Positions 55,701 to 64,000 of a stretch of DNA of 64,000 nucleotides are shown here, piece after piece; within the stretch, counting starts at the first letter, position 1, and the number at the start of each line of letters is the position of its first letter. The notes below the pieces were generated by a model that was given only the letters and a program-made list of their open reading frames with translations, was not told where the DNA came from and searched no databases. Origin of the DNA: CAITYL01 sp041651315 (GTDB taxonomy: Bacteria > Verrucomicrobiota > Lentisphaeria > Oligosphaerales > CAITYL01); contig JBAZJM010000003.1 of NCBI GenBank assembly GCA_041651315.1, forward strand, positions 1-64,000. Direction: 5' to 3'. The translations under genes and the position numbers were made by a program.

Positions 55701-57176
55701 TTTTGAATCTCCGACAGGATCAATATCACCGAATTCCATGACCTCAGGAAAGATCATTTCAGCAGGATAGCTGTTTATATTGAAAACCTGTTGAAAAGGG
55801 ATAGTGACTAATTCTTCTTCTGAAGAATCGGAAGCCCCATAATAACCAGCATTTAGTCCAAGTTTGGCTAAAGTAGCAGAGGATCCATTAATTTGTAAGT
55901 ATGAACCAGTCCCTCTATACTGAGAAGTGATTCTTATTTCATCAGGACCATAAGGTTCCGCGATGAACGGTCCACGATACATACCAGGACGGAATCCAAT
56001 TTTCGATAGAACTCCACTGCTTAAGGAATCGTCAGCTAATTCTATCGATGAATGAAGTCCATCAGTATTGTGACTAGATAAACGAATTAGATTCTGATAG
56101 AAATTACTATAAGCCGAGGCTATAGGAGAACCGATAGCTGCGTTTATTGTAGTAACTACATCACCATTAGTAACTTCAGTCCCATTAAATATGACCCTAA
56201 TTTGAGGTCCACCATCAATTCTAATTATGAATGATTCACCTGAAGCAAAACTGAATGGACCAGAAATTGTTCCAATTATAAAAACATGCCCATCAGAAAG
56301 CCCGAGAGCACCTGCATAAAGAGCATTTATTGATTGAACAACCCAATCACGATTGTTTGGGTTCGGGCCAAAAAATCCGAAAGAAACGGAAAAATTAACG
56401 CCGTCAACATTTAGATCGACTTGATCAGATCCATCTAAAGTGGTGAATGAACTATTGAAAGTAACAACAGAAGCTCTGGTCGGGAGCTTCGCATAAGATC
56501 TAATACGATATCCGTAGTAACTATCATGCGTTAATCGTCCATGAACCGGAGTTCCACCAAGAATGGACGCGGCCCATGTAACTGATCCGGTATCATTACT
56601 GACCATTCGATAGTCAGTAACATCAGTAACGAGATGACGACCATCTTGTGTCGCGAGACGTACAAGGCCACCAAGACCGTCGGGAGTACGAGTAAGAATA
56701 CCTCTCGTCGGGCCCTTTAAACCAGTATATGTTCCTGCAACTAAACCGAGTTTAGCAAGAACACCGGGAGAGACATCAGATAAATTGATAGAAGAAGAAG
56801 CGCCTACCGTTATAGTTTGAAGGGAAAGAACACCTTCTTTATTGAGTGCAACATCAAAACCAAGAGTCGAGTTTATTCTTGAAGCTATTCTGGAAACTGT
56901 CGTATCAGTCCCAATGAAAGTTACTAAAACACTCGGAGCACCATCAATCGCTATTCTTATTGCATCACCAGCTAAGATAGGATATGGACTCTGAATACTA
57001 CTAGTAACATATGCCTGAACATCTTCTTCAGCTCCACCCGGAACGCCAGTAACAGCAATAGTATCGATTGAAGGGGTCGGAATGATCGAATCATTATAAC
57101 CCGGGTAAAGATCCGCAGTACCAAATGTGAATTTGGTGTTGACCGACTTAATCTGTTCTTTTCTTGGCTGAACCAT
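52764..57176 (-). CDS. tail fibre/spike protein with beta-helix domain (1470 aa)
   Basis: The N-terminal half holds repeated FSFASGESFIIRIDGGPQ-type modules (about 40-440) that look like adhesin/fibre repeats. From about 740 on, a right-handed parallel beta-helix: short strands with Asn/Gly turns (LVIDGYYENPNASPV, LNLIRVEGGILEMNGC, VHIYDCRLNTS), as in pectate-lyase-like spike proteins that bind or cut surface glycans. The last part returns to a mixed fold. It follows the 1546-residue gene. Likely host-recognition protein; the receptor is unknown. Confidence 0.75.
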   Translation of the reverse strand: MVQPRKEQIKSVNTKFTFGTADLYPGYNDSIIPTPSIDTIAVTGVPGGAEEDVQAYVTSSIQSPYPILAGDAIRIAIDGAPSVLVTFIGTDTTVSRIASRINSTLGFDVALNKEGVLSLQTITVGASSSINLSDVSPGVLAKLGLVAGTYTGLKGPTRGILTRTPDGLGGLVRLATQDGRHLVTDVTDYRMVSNDTGSVTWAASILGGTPVHGRLTHDSYYGYRIRSYAKLPTRASVVTFNSSFTTLDGSDQVDLNVDGVNFSVSFGFFGPNPNNRDWVVQSINALYAGALGLSDGHVFIIGTISGPFSFASGESFIIRIDGGPQIRVIFNGTEVTNGDVVTTINAAIGSPIASAYSNFYQNLIRLSSHNTDGLHSSIELADDSLSSGVLSKIGFRPGMYRGPFIAEPYGPDEIRITSQYRGTGSYLQINGSSATLAKLGLNAGYYGASDSSEEELVTIPFQQVFNINSYPAEMIFPEVMEFGDIDPVGDSKVQRFLDKSAGSNQSTASLNLKFVNTSRGNIYVSPSRGLFDVGKPVTVGPDGSIAREYLQGVIDQSSALFKQFLKYPYEMVSAIVSNRFEGTGYGGNALYPVSYMDFFVDPTGYSTYSQFDFLGGTGTYSYSNLIASIARDTGPYASLGPNTPGYISLYNGGALVSWDTTPGPLSSADGLKFADVHTLNSTTGGGTGLGYIPLTADPNHTDGSPTLADRYVWNVVEAGPYSIMRTLNARHEIVLGDGVTTFGDFNGPDAFHKAQAYLEAVGATVATIRVKSGYYVTSYTVDFSFLSDLVIDGYYENPNASPVLISHQWYYESLSLPNNGYTKMSGIAITNDIGASLNLIRVEGGILEMNGCWINAGSIYCANIVEFRAYKTSFIGQSMPIAYPGPWFQTIGFDIWTNDSHYQSTNIISFKECYLSSVVNGAVTAIYDYTSMGTANVELIEFLNCNFDTSRVDVDVSGNLQSQCGIISFNPSSDAYANYGAEIKNVHIYDCRLNTSNYGTGSPVAIHVVPTGWNGLDYYTQGSSYPAMKIDNFDIKRFYVGFWNTHDAVAVPAIAIGGIGVDSVYGGKLTVEDVVIDAWFSTNGASTTNMVPWFTNYTGGLYGGPGEGKGGLFCLAGKYIEVKNIEVVHPIAWANYGDFFFCSYGSLDVDGIYARLFPGGGGSAPPGSRICIREMFQELNSFNMERVYYHNINDIDQWVSGAIVLIEARNYLISKGHISDLNIELYASPGSFVSGISMPRTAAYYAAYEGNTGGVIIENSSIGSRFAGSLSENGLLFGIEAYGDDITIRSVNIDSCQYNGIYIDSYLTRPVKVEDCTVIYCGNSASSGDYSVGVCLLSRKSNDACGLFDVTNNYIGLNHSSPDSYQLNMRDVDPWGSKTTGVLLGNSTIYPGGYYGRFNVTLNIDTAIPAGFQYNGTVRVIGAETGYSGSTGSFVGPGAGLIYVADFYPYLPMSMIHNHAILISNLSLWY

Positions 57177-57225
57177 GATTTACATTTCCTGTTCAATCGA
57201 AACTGGAATAGATTTCTTCGGTCAC

Positions 57226-60200
57226 TTAGAGCAAAACATACCACACTTCAAGTGTGTCAGTAGTCAAAAGTGAGGGGTTTGAACCACTTACTATGTAAGT
57301 AAGATCTTTACCCGAAACACCACCAACTACATAATCAACGCCGTAGGTTAGCTTAACACCGCGAGCATAGGCTTGAACGGTAGTTGGATCTAATGGACGC
57401 GCTGATAGATTAAAAACAGTCTGTCCATCTGAAACGATTGGCAGGATTTCCTGCTTCACAGAAGTTTGATCAACATCACTTGATCCAAAATAGATTGGAT
57501 CATCATAAATATTGTTGACAAACAAAGGACGATCGTTTGGTTTTATAGAAGTATCGACAGATCCGCGCTTCTTCTCAAGTGGTCGACCCCAAATTCTATA
57601 ACGATCGACAGCGGTATAACCTTCATTCGTACCATTCGCCGAATGTTGAATATCTGTGTCTCGGAAATAAGCGGGAAGACCCTGTGTAACTATTACTAAT
57701 TGAAGTTCAGATCCGGAATGAACTTCAATGGAATTCACATTTTCTGGTTGCGATCTGACAAGGTAAGCCGTAGCAGCAAGAACTGAACCCGTTTCTGAAT
57801 TCGGTCTAGCCTTAGGCATACGAGACGCAATAACACCACCTGGCCATGGAGGAGTGACAGACCAAGCGGCACCACCACGTGCAGTCTTGAATTTTGTTAC
57901 GTCAGAGAAGCTTTGAGTACCATCAACTCGAACAATTGATTCTCCACCAGCACCATTGGTCCCGCTTGCTTGACCGCAAACAAATTCAACACCTTCCCAA
58001 GTAGAAGAACCAGCGGGTGTTGGATTTGTTGGTGCTTGATAAGGTGAGAATACTGTCGTTCCAAGTGAGATAGCACCAACATTGCTAGTACTTCTCGTTT
58101 GATATAACGTCTTTCCAATGAAATCCTTCTCTCGGAACCAAATTCCGAGAGGAAGTTGTGAAACACAACCCATGAACTCCGGGTTTACGTCACGGTCAAA
58201 AACTTCAGAGATAGCACCTCTCTTAATGGGAGGTCGAGCTGCCAATGAAGAAGGTAGAACTGGGAATTTAACAGTAGACCAGTCTTCGAATCCGACCCGA
58301 TTCAAAGAGAATCGCCGATTCAAATCAACAAGAGTGCCCGTATAATCCGGAGCAGAATTCGGATTTTGTATTGGAGTCAAAAGAGGGATCGGATTAGATC
58401 CTGAAAGTCTACCACTACCAAGAGATGTTATGAAGTTGACTGAAGCAAGAACTTCATATCCTGTCTTGTTCGGAAAAGCGAGAGTTTCAACAGGACCGAG
58501 AGGATTGGCCGAAATACTCTGAGCTTCAGAGATCGTGAGCGGGCCTAATCTCTGAACGTCATCAGAATAAGCTGACTGACTTCCGAATACGTCACCTTGA
58601 TATGGCTGACGACTATAATAAACAGTCAGTTCATTATTCGTTGCATTCAAAGAGAGAGGCGCGGGAGCTACAATACCGATCTTTTGATCTGAAGTGCCAG
58701 TAAAGGAATTGGGCAAAATCGGTAAAGATCCACCACCGGAAGTTCGTGCTACCAAAATACGACCATTGGTTTGTAAGAAACCACGATCGAATCCGAATAA
58801 GGTGCACTCAATGAGAAACTCTGAATTATCCCATGTAGTGCCTGCCGGAGCCTTTGAGAAATCAATCACATCCTTATTCAGGATGAATGTCACATCCCCG
58901 TTAGTATCGACGTCCAATAAGAATGTTGGACCATCGAAATCATCATGCATCAAATTCGTATCGGTACCAGCTCCACCAACGAAAACACGATCAGAGTTGA
59001 ATGGTGAAGAAGCTGGTTGTACTGGATATGGAGGACTACCCGATGTATTTCGTTTGTAAATCCCGGTAATACGAGCTGGACCATAGAATGGCGGGAACTG
59101 AATTCCCTTAAACGGACCACCATCAACACTTCTTAATTTCGTATTCGTGTATTTTCTACCGAAAACTGATGGAAGAGCTCCAGTTCCGTATGTTTCACCA
59201 ACAATCGGAGTTACAATGTAATAACCAGATCCACTCGGGTAACTAACAAGGTTTCTATTCCAATCAGAGGAATCGGATGCACCGAAAGGTCCTTCCTTCG
59301 ACATAAGAAGGAAGTTTATTCCTGAAGGGAATCTAGTAGTAGTGATAGGAACGATTGGGCAATGATGAAGGCCTGGTCTCGGTAAATACTCAATCGGTAT
59401 TTCAACGTATCGAGATAAAGCTCCCGTATAGAATAAGGTAAGAGGGTCAATCGTTGAATGAACCACGGACAAACCATCTTGAGATAACTGAGGCATCGAC
59501 CCTTGGAAGGTCGAAGCATTTGTCCAATTCAATTGACTACCATCTCTAACAAGAAGAGACGGAACTAGAATGTTCCTATATGGTGCTGCATAGACAGTTT
59601 TAGCACCAGGATCGATCATAACTTCTGAAGTTCTGGCAATCTCTCTATCATTCCCCGTTTGAACAAGCGGTGAGAATGGTAAATAAGTCGGAATCATTCG
59701 ACTACGATCAGAAAGACCAGATCGAAGAATCACCTTCGATGAATTGGTTGGATCACCACGATAGTGAACTTGATGTACATAGTCAGCTTTGTGAGAAAGA
59801 CCACGTCCTGCACCATAGACCACCGCAAAAGAGATGTGCATCGTAGTCTTCGATGCAAGATCTGCAGTTGCCGGAGAAGGAATGGCGTCAGTAAACTCTT
59901 GGAAGAGAGAATTGACAGCACCACTATTCAATGTGATCTCAAGATTCCCATTTGAATCAAGAGAGACTACTAAACCTTGTCCGTGCTTTAGGATTCGATA
60001 TCCAGAGATAGTTACAGAAGCCGGATTTGATGCAGATGGAGAGGTTGTAAATGGTTGATTACTTGGAACCCCACCATTTGGATCAGTTGTCATTCCTTCA
60101 AAATGAACTAAGACAGCATCTGGATCTTCTGACGGAAGAATGAATCGAACCTGATCAGCATCAGTTGCCGGTAACCCAGCTTGGAAAGTAGAAAGTCCAA

Positions 60201-61860
60201 TGGTGATTTTATCACCATTAAACCACCAAGGAACTGTTCCATTGAGACGGAAACCAGATGGATGAGATGGAGGCGTAGCCGTCCATTTAGCATCAATAGT
60301 GTATGGATTAACAGCAATCTGAATAGAAGAATTCAGGGCTGTCGCATTTGTCGGAACTTGAACAGGAACATCAAATCTCTCGGTTATGATTGCGTCAGAC
60401 CAAGCTCTTCTATTCCCATTCGGTCCATCAAGTCTCGATAAACCACCAACAAACACTGAACCATCAGTTATTCTATCGCCATAAAGCGTGACAACGCCAG
60501 CGGAGTTAGTCGATCCATAACGTTTCCAAGCAGTTCTAAGGTTGCCACGTAAAAGTTCTGTCAGATTCGTTTTAAGGATCGAATTATAATCGAATTTACT
60601 TGCCACTGAGTGGCGCATGTCCATGACATCAGTTTTAGTAATCTGATCGGCAAAAAGCCCATCTGGACGCACAGTATATGGAATAAGTTCAACACCAGCT
60701 GAGTGAGAACGGATGACAGTCAAGAGTTGACCTCTATCCATCGTCACTACGAATGCGTTTGGTGCAGTTTGAGTTACATTGCTAACTCGAATAATTTCAT
60801 CATCGATCTTAAAATATGCTTCACCGAATGAAGTGATTGTTGATAAAACTGTCCCGGTTACACTTGTTAATGTGAATTGAACATCAGTATTAGTAATATC
60901 ATTCGGGAGAATGATATCATTTATATAAGTCGTTGCACCAGAGCGTGTAGTAGCAGCGCTATTACGATTGAAAGCTCCAGCTAAATTACCGATATCTGAA
61001 AAACCGGAACCATTTCTGCGAAATACTGAAAGTAACGGAATAGCATAAACATACCCGTCAACTGTTCCGAGAACAGTTGGATCTCCATTACCGGCTCTCC
61101 AAAGACCGGGATCACCGAGTGCTTCTCTCATATTCTGGAAAGATAAAGCACTAGGTGCGGATAAAGCTCCTTGAGCAAATACTAAAGTTGGATCAAATCC
61201 TTCCGGATATTGAGCTAGATTGATGTCCGAGACAACTCGAATTCTGTACTGAATTTGAACTCGTTTAGTCGTTTCGTAATTAACATTCGGATCAATTAAT
61301 TCATCCGGTAAATACGAAAATCCACTTTCAACGTTTCCGAATCTATAAAGAAAACCGCGCTGTGGTTTACCAGGAGCTATTCCGGATGCTGGGTCAACAT
61401 CGATTCTCTGAAGCCAGACTTCAAGAAAAGCAAACTCTGCACGGTTTCCACCCGTTGATGTACTAGGCGGATTGAATTCAATCTTATTCCAAGAATCGGA
61501 ATTATCCGGAGATAGAGGAGGTTGGCCAGTTCTTGTTCCACTTACAGGAATCGCCCACCCATTCACAACAGCCCACTGCAAATCTCGAAGTTCTCCAGTA
61601 TATTTTTTACCGAAAAACAGGAAATTTGAATAAGTGGGGTCAGTCGTATAATCAGACATCGGGTTAGACTCATTCATGAGCCAACCTGACGATAATTGAG
61701 AACGAACTACCTCTGCCTTCGCATTAAGCTCCATGAGCGAGATAAGGTTCAGTTCTGAATCGAGAGGAGGTCTATTCCCTTGGAATACGACAACCGCAAA
61801 CTGACGATCTGTCGCAGAGACCACCCTTGAAACAATAGGGCCTAGAGGCTTGGAAGGCAT
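57226..61860 (-). CDS. very large tail or fibre structural protein (1545 aa)
   Basis: The ATG at 61860 follows GAGG at good spacing. The N-terminal 130 residues (FQGNRPPLDSELNLISLME) match a short motif seen at the start of some phage tail and baseplate proteins. The rest is beta-rich and Ser/Thr/Gly/Pro-rich with many short modules; no enzyme motif. It ends 50 bases before the beta-helix gene, so the two are co-transcribed. It is probably part of the tail tip or a fibre. Confidence 0.65.
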   Translation of the reverse strand: MPSKPLGPIVSRVVSATDRQFAVVVFQGNRPPLDSELNLISLMELNAKAEVVRSQLSSGWLMNESNPMSDYTTDPTYSNFLFFGKKYTGELRDLQWAVVNGWAIPVSGTRTGQPPLSPDNSDSWNKIEFNPPSTSTGGNRAEFAFLEVWLQRIDVDPASGIAPGKPQRGFLYRFGNVESGFSYLPDELIDPNVNYETTKRVQIQYRIRVVSDINLAQYPEGFDPTLVFAQGALSAPSALSFQNMREALGDPGLWRAGNGDPTVLGTVDGYVYAIPLLSVFRRNGSGFSDIGNLAGAFNRNSAATTRSGATTYINDIILPNDITNTDVQFTLTSVTGTVLSTITSFGEAYFKIDDEIIRVSNVTQTAPNAFVVTMDRGQLLTVIRSHSAGVELIPYTVRPDGLFADQITKTDVMDMRHSVASKFDYNSILKTNLTELLRGNLRTAWKRYGSTNSAGVVTLYGDRITDGSVFVGGLSRLDGPNGNRRAWSDAIITERFDVPVQVPTNATALNSSIQIAVNPYTIDAKWTATPPSHPSGFRLNGTVPWWFNGDKITIGLSTFQAGLPATDADQVRFILPSEDPDAVLVHFEGMTTDPNGGVPSNQPFTTSPSASNPASVTISGYRILKHGQGLVVSLDSNGNLEITLNSGAVNSLFQEFTDAIPSPATADLASKTTMHISFAVVYGAGRGLSHKADYVHQVHYRGDPTNSSKVILRSGLSDRSRMIPTYLPFSPLVQTGNDREIARTSEVMIDPGAKTVYAAPYRNILVPSLLVRDGSQLNWTNASTFQGSMPQLSQDGLSVVHSTIDPLTLFYTGALSRYVEIPIEYLPRPGLHHCPIVPITTTRFPSGINFLLMSKEGPFGASDSSDWNRNLVSYPSGSGYYIVTPIVGETYGTGALPSVFGRKYTNTKLRSVDGGPFKGIQFPPFYGPARITGIYKRNTSGSPPYPVQPASSPFNSDRVFVGGAGTDTNLMHDDFDGPTFLLDVDTNGDVTFILNKDVIDFSKAPAGTTWDNSEFLIECTLFGFDRGFLQTNGRILVARTSGGGSLPILPNSFTGTSDQKIGIVAPAPLSLNATNNELTVYYSRQPYQGDVFGSQSAYSDDVQRLGPLTISEAQSISANPLGPVETLAFPNKTGYEVLASVNFITSLGSGRLSGSNPIPLLTPIQNPNSAPDYTGTLVDLNRRFSLNRVGFEDWSTVKFPVLPSSLAARPPIKRGAISEVFDRDVNPEFMGCVSQLPLGIWFREKDFIGKTLYQTRSTSNVGAISLGTTVFSPYQAPTNPTPAGSSTWEGVEFVCGQASGTNGAGGESIVRVDGTQSFSDVTKFKTARGGAAWSVTPPWPGGVIASRMPKARPNSETGSVLAATAYLVRSQPENVNSIEVHSGSELQLVIVTQGLPAYFRDTDIQHSANGTNEGYTAVDRYRIWGRPLEKKRGSVDTSIKPNDRPLFVNNIYDDPIYFGSSDVDQTSVKQEILPIVSDGQTVFNLSARPLDPTTVQAYARGVKLTYGVDYVVGGVSGKDLTYIVSGSNPSLLTTDTLEVWYVLL

Positions 61861-61946
61861 CAGCAATCCTCTTTCATGAGAAATCCATCCCTCTTTGCGA
61901 ACCCTATTGCATTAAAATTAAATATGTTCTTCATGGGGCTCTCAGT

Positions 61947-62117
61947 ATGAGTCCTCAAGAGGTAACTCGCTACCTAAAGAGTGAGATAATCCGACAAAAA
62001 ATCAGCATTAGCGGGTTACCGCCTTTGATGATCATACCGGACTTTCAACTCAGGTCGGGAGTGAGACTACGGAATCGTGTAACAAAAGCCAATCCGATAA
62101 ATATTTCGATGTCGTAG
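61947..62117 (+). CDS. possible small protein antisense to a tail gene end (56 aa)
   Basis: The intergenic region 61861-62049 is mostly non-coding, but a plus-strand frame starts at ATG 61947 (MSPQEVTRYLKSEIIRQK) and runs antisense into the end of the 62050 gene. It lacks a clear ribosome site. It may be real or a chance frame. Confidence 0.25.
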   Translation: MSPQEVTRYLKSEIIRQKISISGLPPLMIIPDFQLRSGVRLRNRVTKANPINISMS

Positions 62118-62928
62118 AAATATTTTTAAATCGGAGTCTAATGTCACTACCCCCAAAAAGAGCTAAATCTAATCTTGAATCGGAAGTAGGGGAAGCCAGA
62201 TGAAGAGCCGCAACAGATGAAGCATTGTGAGCGACCCCATCATTCCGAGTTACGATTAGAGTATTGGAAAAAATGCCATCAACTTGCATCATCTCGTCAT
62301 CTATGACGATCATGAATGGAAATGAAGTTGGATAACCACCAGCATTCGCGACACCGAAACTAGTATCACCAGGACCAATCGGTCCGGACGTTACTAAAGA
62401 TTCATATCCTAAGATGAAAACTTCGAAATTACTTGGATTGAATGCAATGAAATCAGCGGCATTCACATCATAGTTGTATAGAAGTTGTGGTGGCTGCGGA
62501 GTGTCACTCGGATCTCCCGGATTAGAATAGAGAGTGAATCCATACCAATGAACAAAAATTGCTGAAGTATCAACAGGGATAATTATCGGATTTGTTAGAA
62601 CATACCCATTCGGAAGTATTTCAACTCGTTTACCGGGCCCAAATGAATAGTAAAGACATCTATTTAAATCGATTCCAGGGGATATAAGGAAATCGGCGGG
62701 TGAAATTAATTCATCATATACAGTATATGTAAGATTGACAGTTGCAGCTAATTGAGTTCTGAAAGCTCTCAATTTCTCATCGATCAAATCTTGAAATATT
62801 CCAGTTTTAGCCTTTACCGTAAGACCGTCTGGAACATCAACTAAATATCTCCCCGAGACAGAAAAACGAACAGGCTCTGCATGAGCACTTCTAACTGAGT
62901 TATCAGATCTATTAACCAAGAATTTCAT
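62050..62928 (-). CDS. tail-associated structural protein (292 aa)
   Basis: Function not assigned. It has LINRSD-like starts, beta-rich modules (YLVDVPDGLTVKAKTGIF, ITSGPIGPGDTSFGVANAG) and a DDEMMQVDG motif that resembles a small Ig- or fibre-like repeat in the neighbour. TAATG overlap with the upstream gene, and likely in the same structural operon. Confidence 0.6.
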   Translation of the reverse strand: MKFLVNRSDNSVRSAHAEPVRFSVSGRYLVDVPDGLTVKAKTGIFQDLIDEKLRAFRTQLAATVNLTYTVYDELISPADFLISPGIDLNRCLYYSFGPGKRVEILPNGYVLTNPIIIPVDTSAIFVHWYGFTLYSNPGDPSDTPQPPQLLYNYDVNAADFIAFNPSNFEVFILGYESLVTSGPIGPGDTSFGVANAGGYPTSFPFMIVIDDEMMQVDGIFSNTLIVTRNDGVAHNASSVAALHLASPTSDSRLDLALFGGSDIRLRFKNISTTSKYLSDWLLLHDSVVSLPT

Positions 62929-64000
62929 TAGTAATCAGACCTTCTTGGGTTCATCATGTTCCCGCGAATTCTAAATATCCCTGCTGCTGAATCGCTGGCA
63001 TCAGTAGTAAGGGTTATCTTATTGTTAACATCATACTCTATCCAAGCAGAGAAAACAACAAGAACAAGTGTTCCCTTACGACCAATACCACCAGGAAGAT
63101 TTATGAAATCTTCTTTCAATTCCATGATGGCTGGATAAGCAACTTTATGTCTACGTCCAAATGAAAGTTCTTGAGAGTAGACAACAGGAGAATATTTAGA
63201 AGGTAGAAGAGGATCTCTCGATTTTGGCCAGAAGTGCCGTCCTTCAGCATCAATCACATCATCAAGTGCACCTCTGTATAAAGTCACATCTCCAGGGTTT
63301 GGTGCATATGGAACTGAAACAGCTAGAGTGATGAATCCAGTGTTGATATCGAAATTTAAGAGATATACGTCTGCCGGGGCATCCAAACGTGCCTCTGGAT
63401 AATCAGGGATAGGAGTGGATCCGACCGGAATTTGAGCACCAGGAGATATAAATGGAAAACAGTCATCAGCGCTTCCAGGACCCGAAGCGATGATGTTCAT
63501 CATTTTTCCAAGAGCTCTCGGAGTCAAATTGAGAGTTTGGGATCCCGCTGGAGGAAGAAGACTCTGCATCGCTGCAGAGCGATAAAAGAAGTTATATGAA
63601 TTTGTTGATGAAGTTAGAGGGTATGGGGCACGATAAGCAACATAAATGATGTTTATCATTGCTCCTATTGGAACCGGACTTATCTCAACTCTTGTAAAAG
63701 CTGTGTTGAATGTGTAATTATCAGTTATATATGGATCACCGAAACCATCAGATATTTGAATAAAATCACCGGTAAGTCGTTCCGGAATGAGAACGTATGA
63801 AACTCCGGAGACTTCCCCATCAGCGTTAAATCCGAGAACGAGATTTAACGTTGAAAGATCTCCAACAACAGATCCGATTCCAACATAACCAACTGATGAA
63901 GTTATTCGTATATGATAATCCCCAGGAATAACTCCAGGGACTACCGTCGCAATTAAATTCAGAGACCAGAAAACAAATCCATTATTTAGGTCAAAAGCTA
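62928..64000 (-). CDS. tail/fibre structural protein, 5' end beyond the window
   Basis: The frame stays open from the right edge (64000) through the ATG at 63659, which I therefore treat as internal. The visible 357 residues are beta-rich: GDYHIRITSSVGYVGIGSV, then the IISSTN-type segments and a Pro-rich region. The C-terminus ends RRSDY. Part of the large tail operon, function not assigned. Confidence 0.62.
   Translation of the reverse strand, partial: AFDLNNGFVFWSLNLIATVVPGVIPGDYHIRITSSVGYVGIGSVVGDLSTLNLVLGFNADGEVSGVSYVLIPERLTGDFIQISDGFGDPYITDNYTFNTAFTRVEISPVPIGAMINIIYVAYRAPYPLTSSTNSYNFFYRSAAMQSLLPPAGSQTLNLTPRALGKMMNIIASGPGSADDCFPFISPGAQIPVGSTPIPDYPEARLDAPADVYLLNFDINTGFITLAVSVPYAPNPGDVTLYRGALDDVIDAEGRHFWPKSRDPLLPSKYSPVVYSQELSFGRRHKVAYPAIMELKEDFINLPGGIGRKGTLVLVVFSAWIEYDVNNKITLTTDASDSAAGIFRIRGNMMNPRRSDY

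Noticed and set aside
1..64000. CRISPR array or insertion sequence
   Set aside because: No regularly spaced identical repeats, no terminal inverted repeats flanking a transposase were seen.

Overview
The window is a stretch of a large tailed-phage genome (AT-rich, densely packed, mostly minus-strand). It carries a phage replication set (family A DNA polymerase, split primase zinc domain, DnaB-type helicase, SNF2-type helicase, DnaJ), very large tail or fibre genes at the right edge, homing-endonuclease genes, and a cluster of 31 tRNA genes plus one outlier tRNA. Secreted and outer-membrane-type proteins (a lipoprotein and a signal-peptide barrel-like protein) and a prepilin-like protein point to a Gram-negative host. 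The Gly/Ser/Thr-rich lipoprotein resembles myxobacterial lipoproteins, but the host cannot be fixed from sequence alone.

Layout. 1-12170: minus-strand tRNA cluster interspersed with small genes: an HNH endonuclease whose frame runs through a tRNA gene, five tandem paralogues, a dCMP-deaminase-like enzyme, DUF488, a radical SAM enzyme with an FmdB-type zinc ribbon. Two tRNA genes here, Tyr(GTA) at 6462-6621 and Leu(AAG) at 8032-8146, appear circularly permuted: the 3' half precedes the 5' half. 12170-12673: no gene; it holds a promoter-terminator pair that may bound a structured plus-strand RNA. 12674-24937: a prepilin-like protein, regulators, a J-domain operon, DUF3307, a sigma-70 factor, a phosphatase, an RRM protein, an HNH protein. 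24969-30909: a degenerate Nudix-like protein, an 886-residue major vault protein homologue, an amber-suppressor-type tRNA(CTA), a PTH2-type peptidyl-tRNA hydrolase, an ECF sigma factor with a leader that can sequester its operon's ribosome site, and a Dam methylase. 30947-37880: an AAA+ ATPase, a third sigma factor, many unknowns, a GIY-YIG remnant. 37881-48429: replication module. 48541-52744: a CYTH enzyme, envelope-type proteins, a SpoU methylase. 52764-64000: tail and fibre genes, including a beta-helix protein; the last gene runs off the right edge.

How they fit: the tRNAs, PTH2 and SpoU methylase suggest heavy investment in translation. Three sigma factors suggest staged redirection of a host-type RNA polymerase, since no phage polymerase subunit is seen here. 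The standout signals are the two permuted tRNA genes, which share a leader decamer, and the phage-encoded vault protein.
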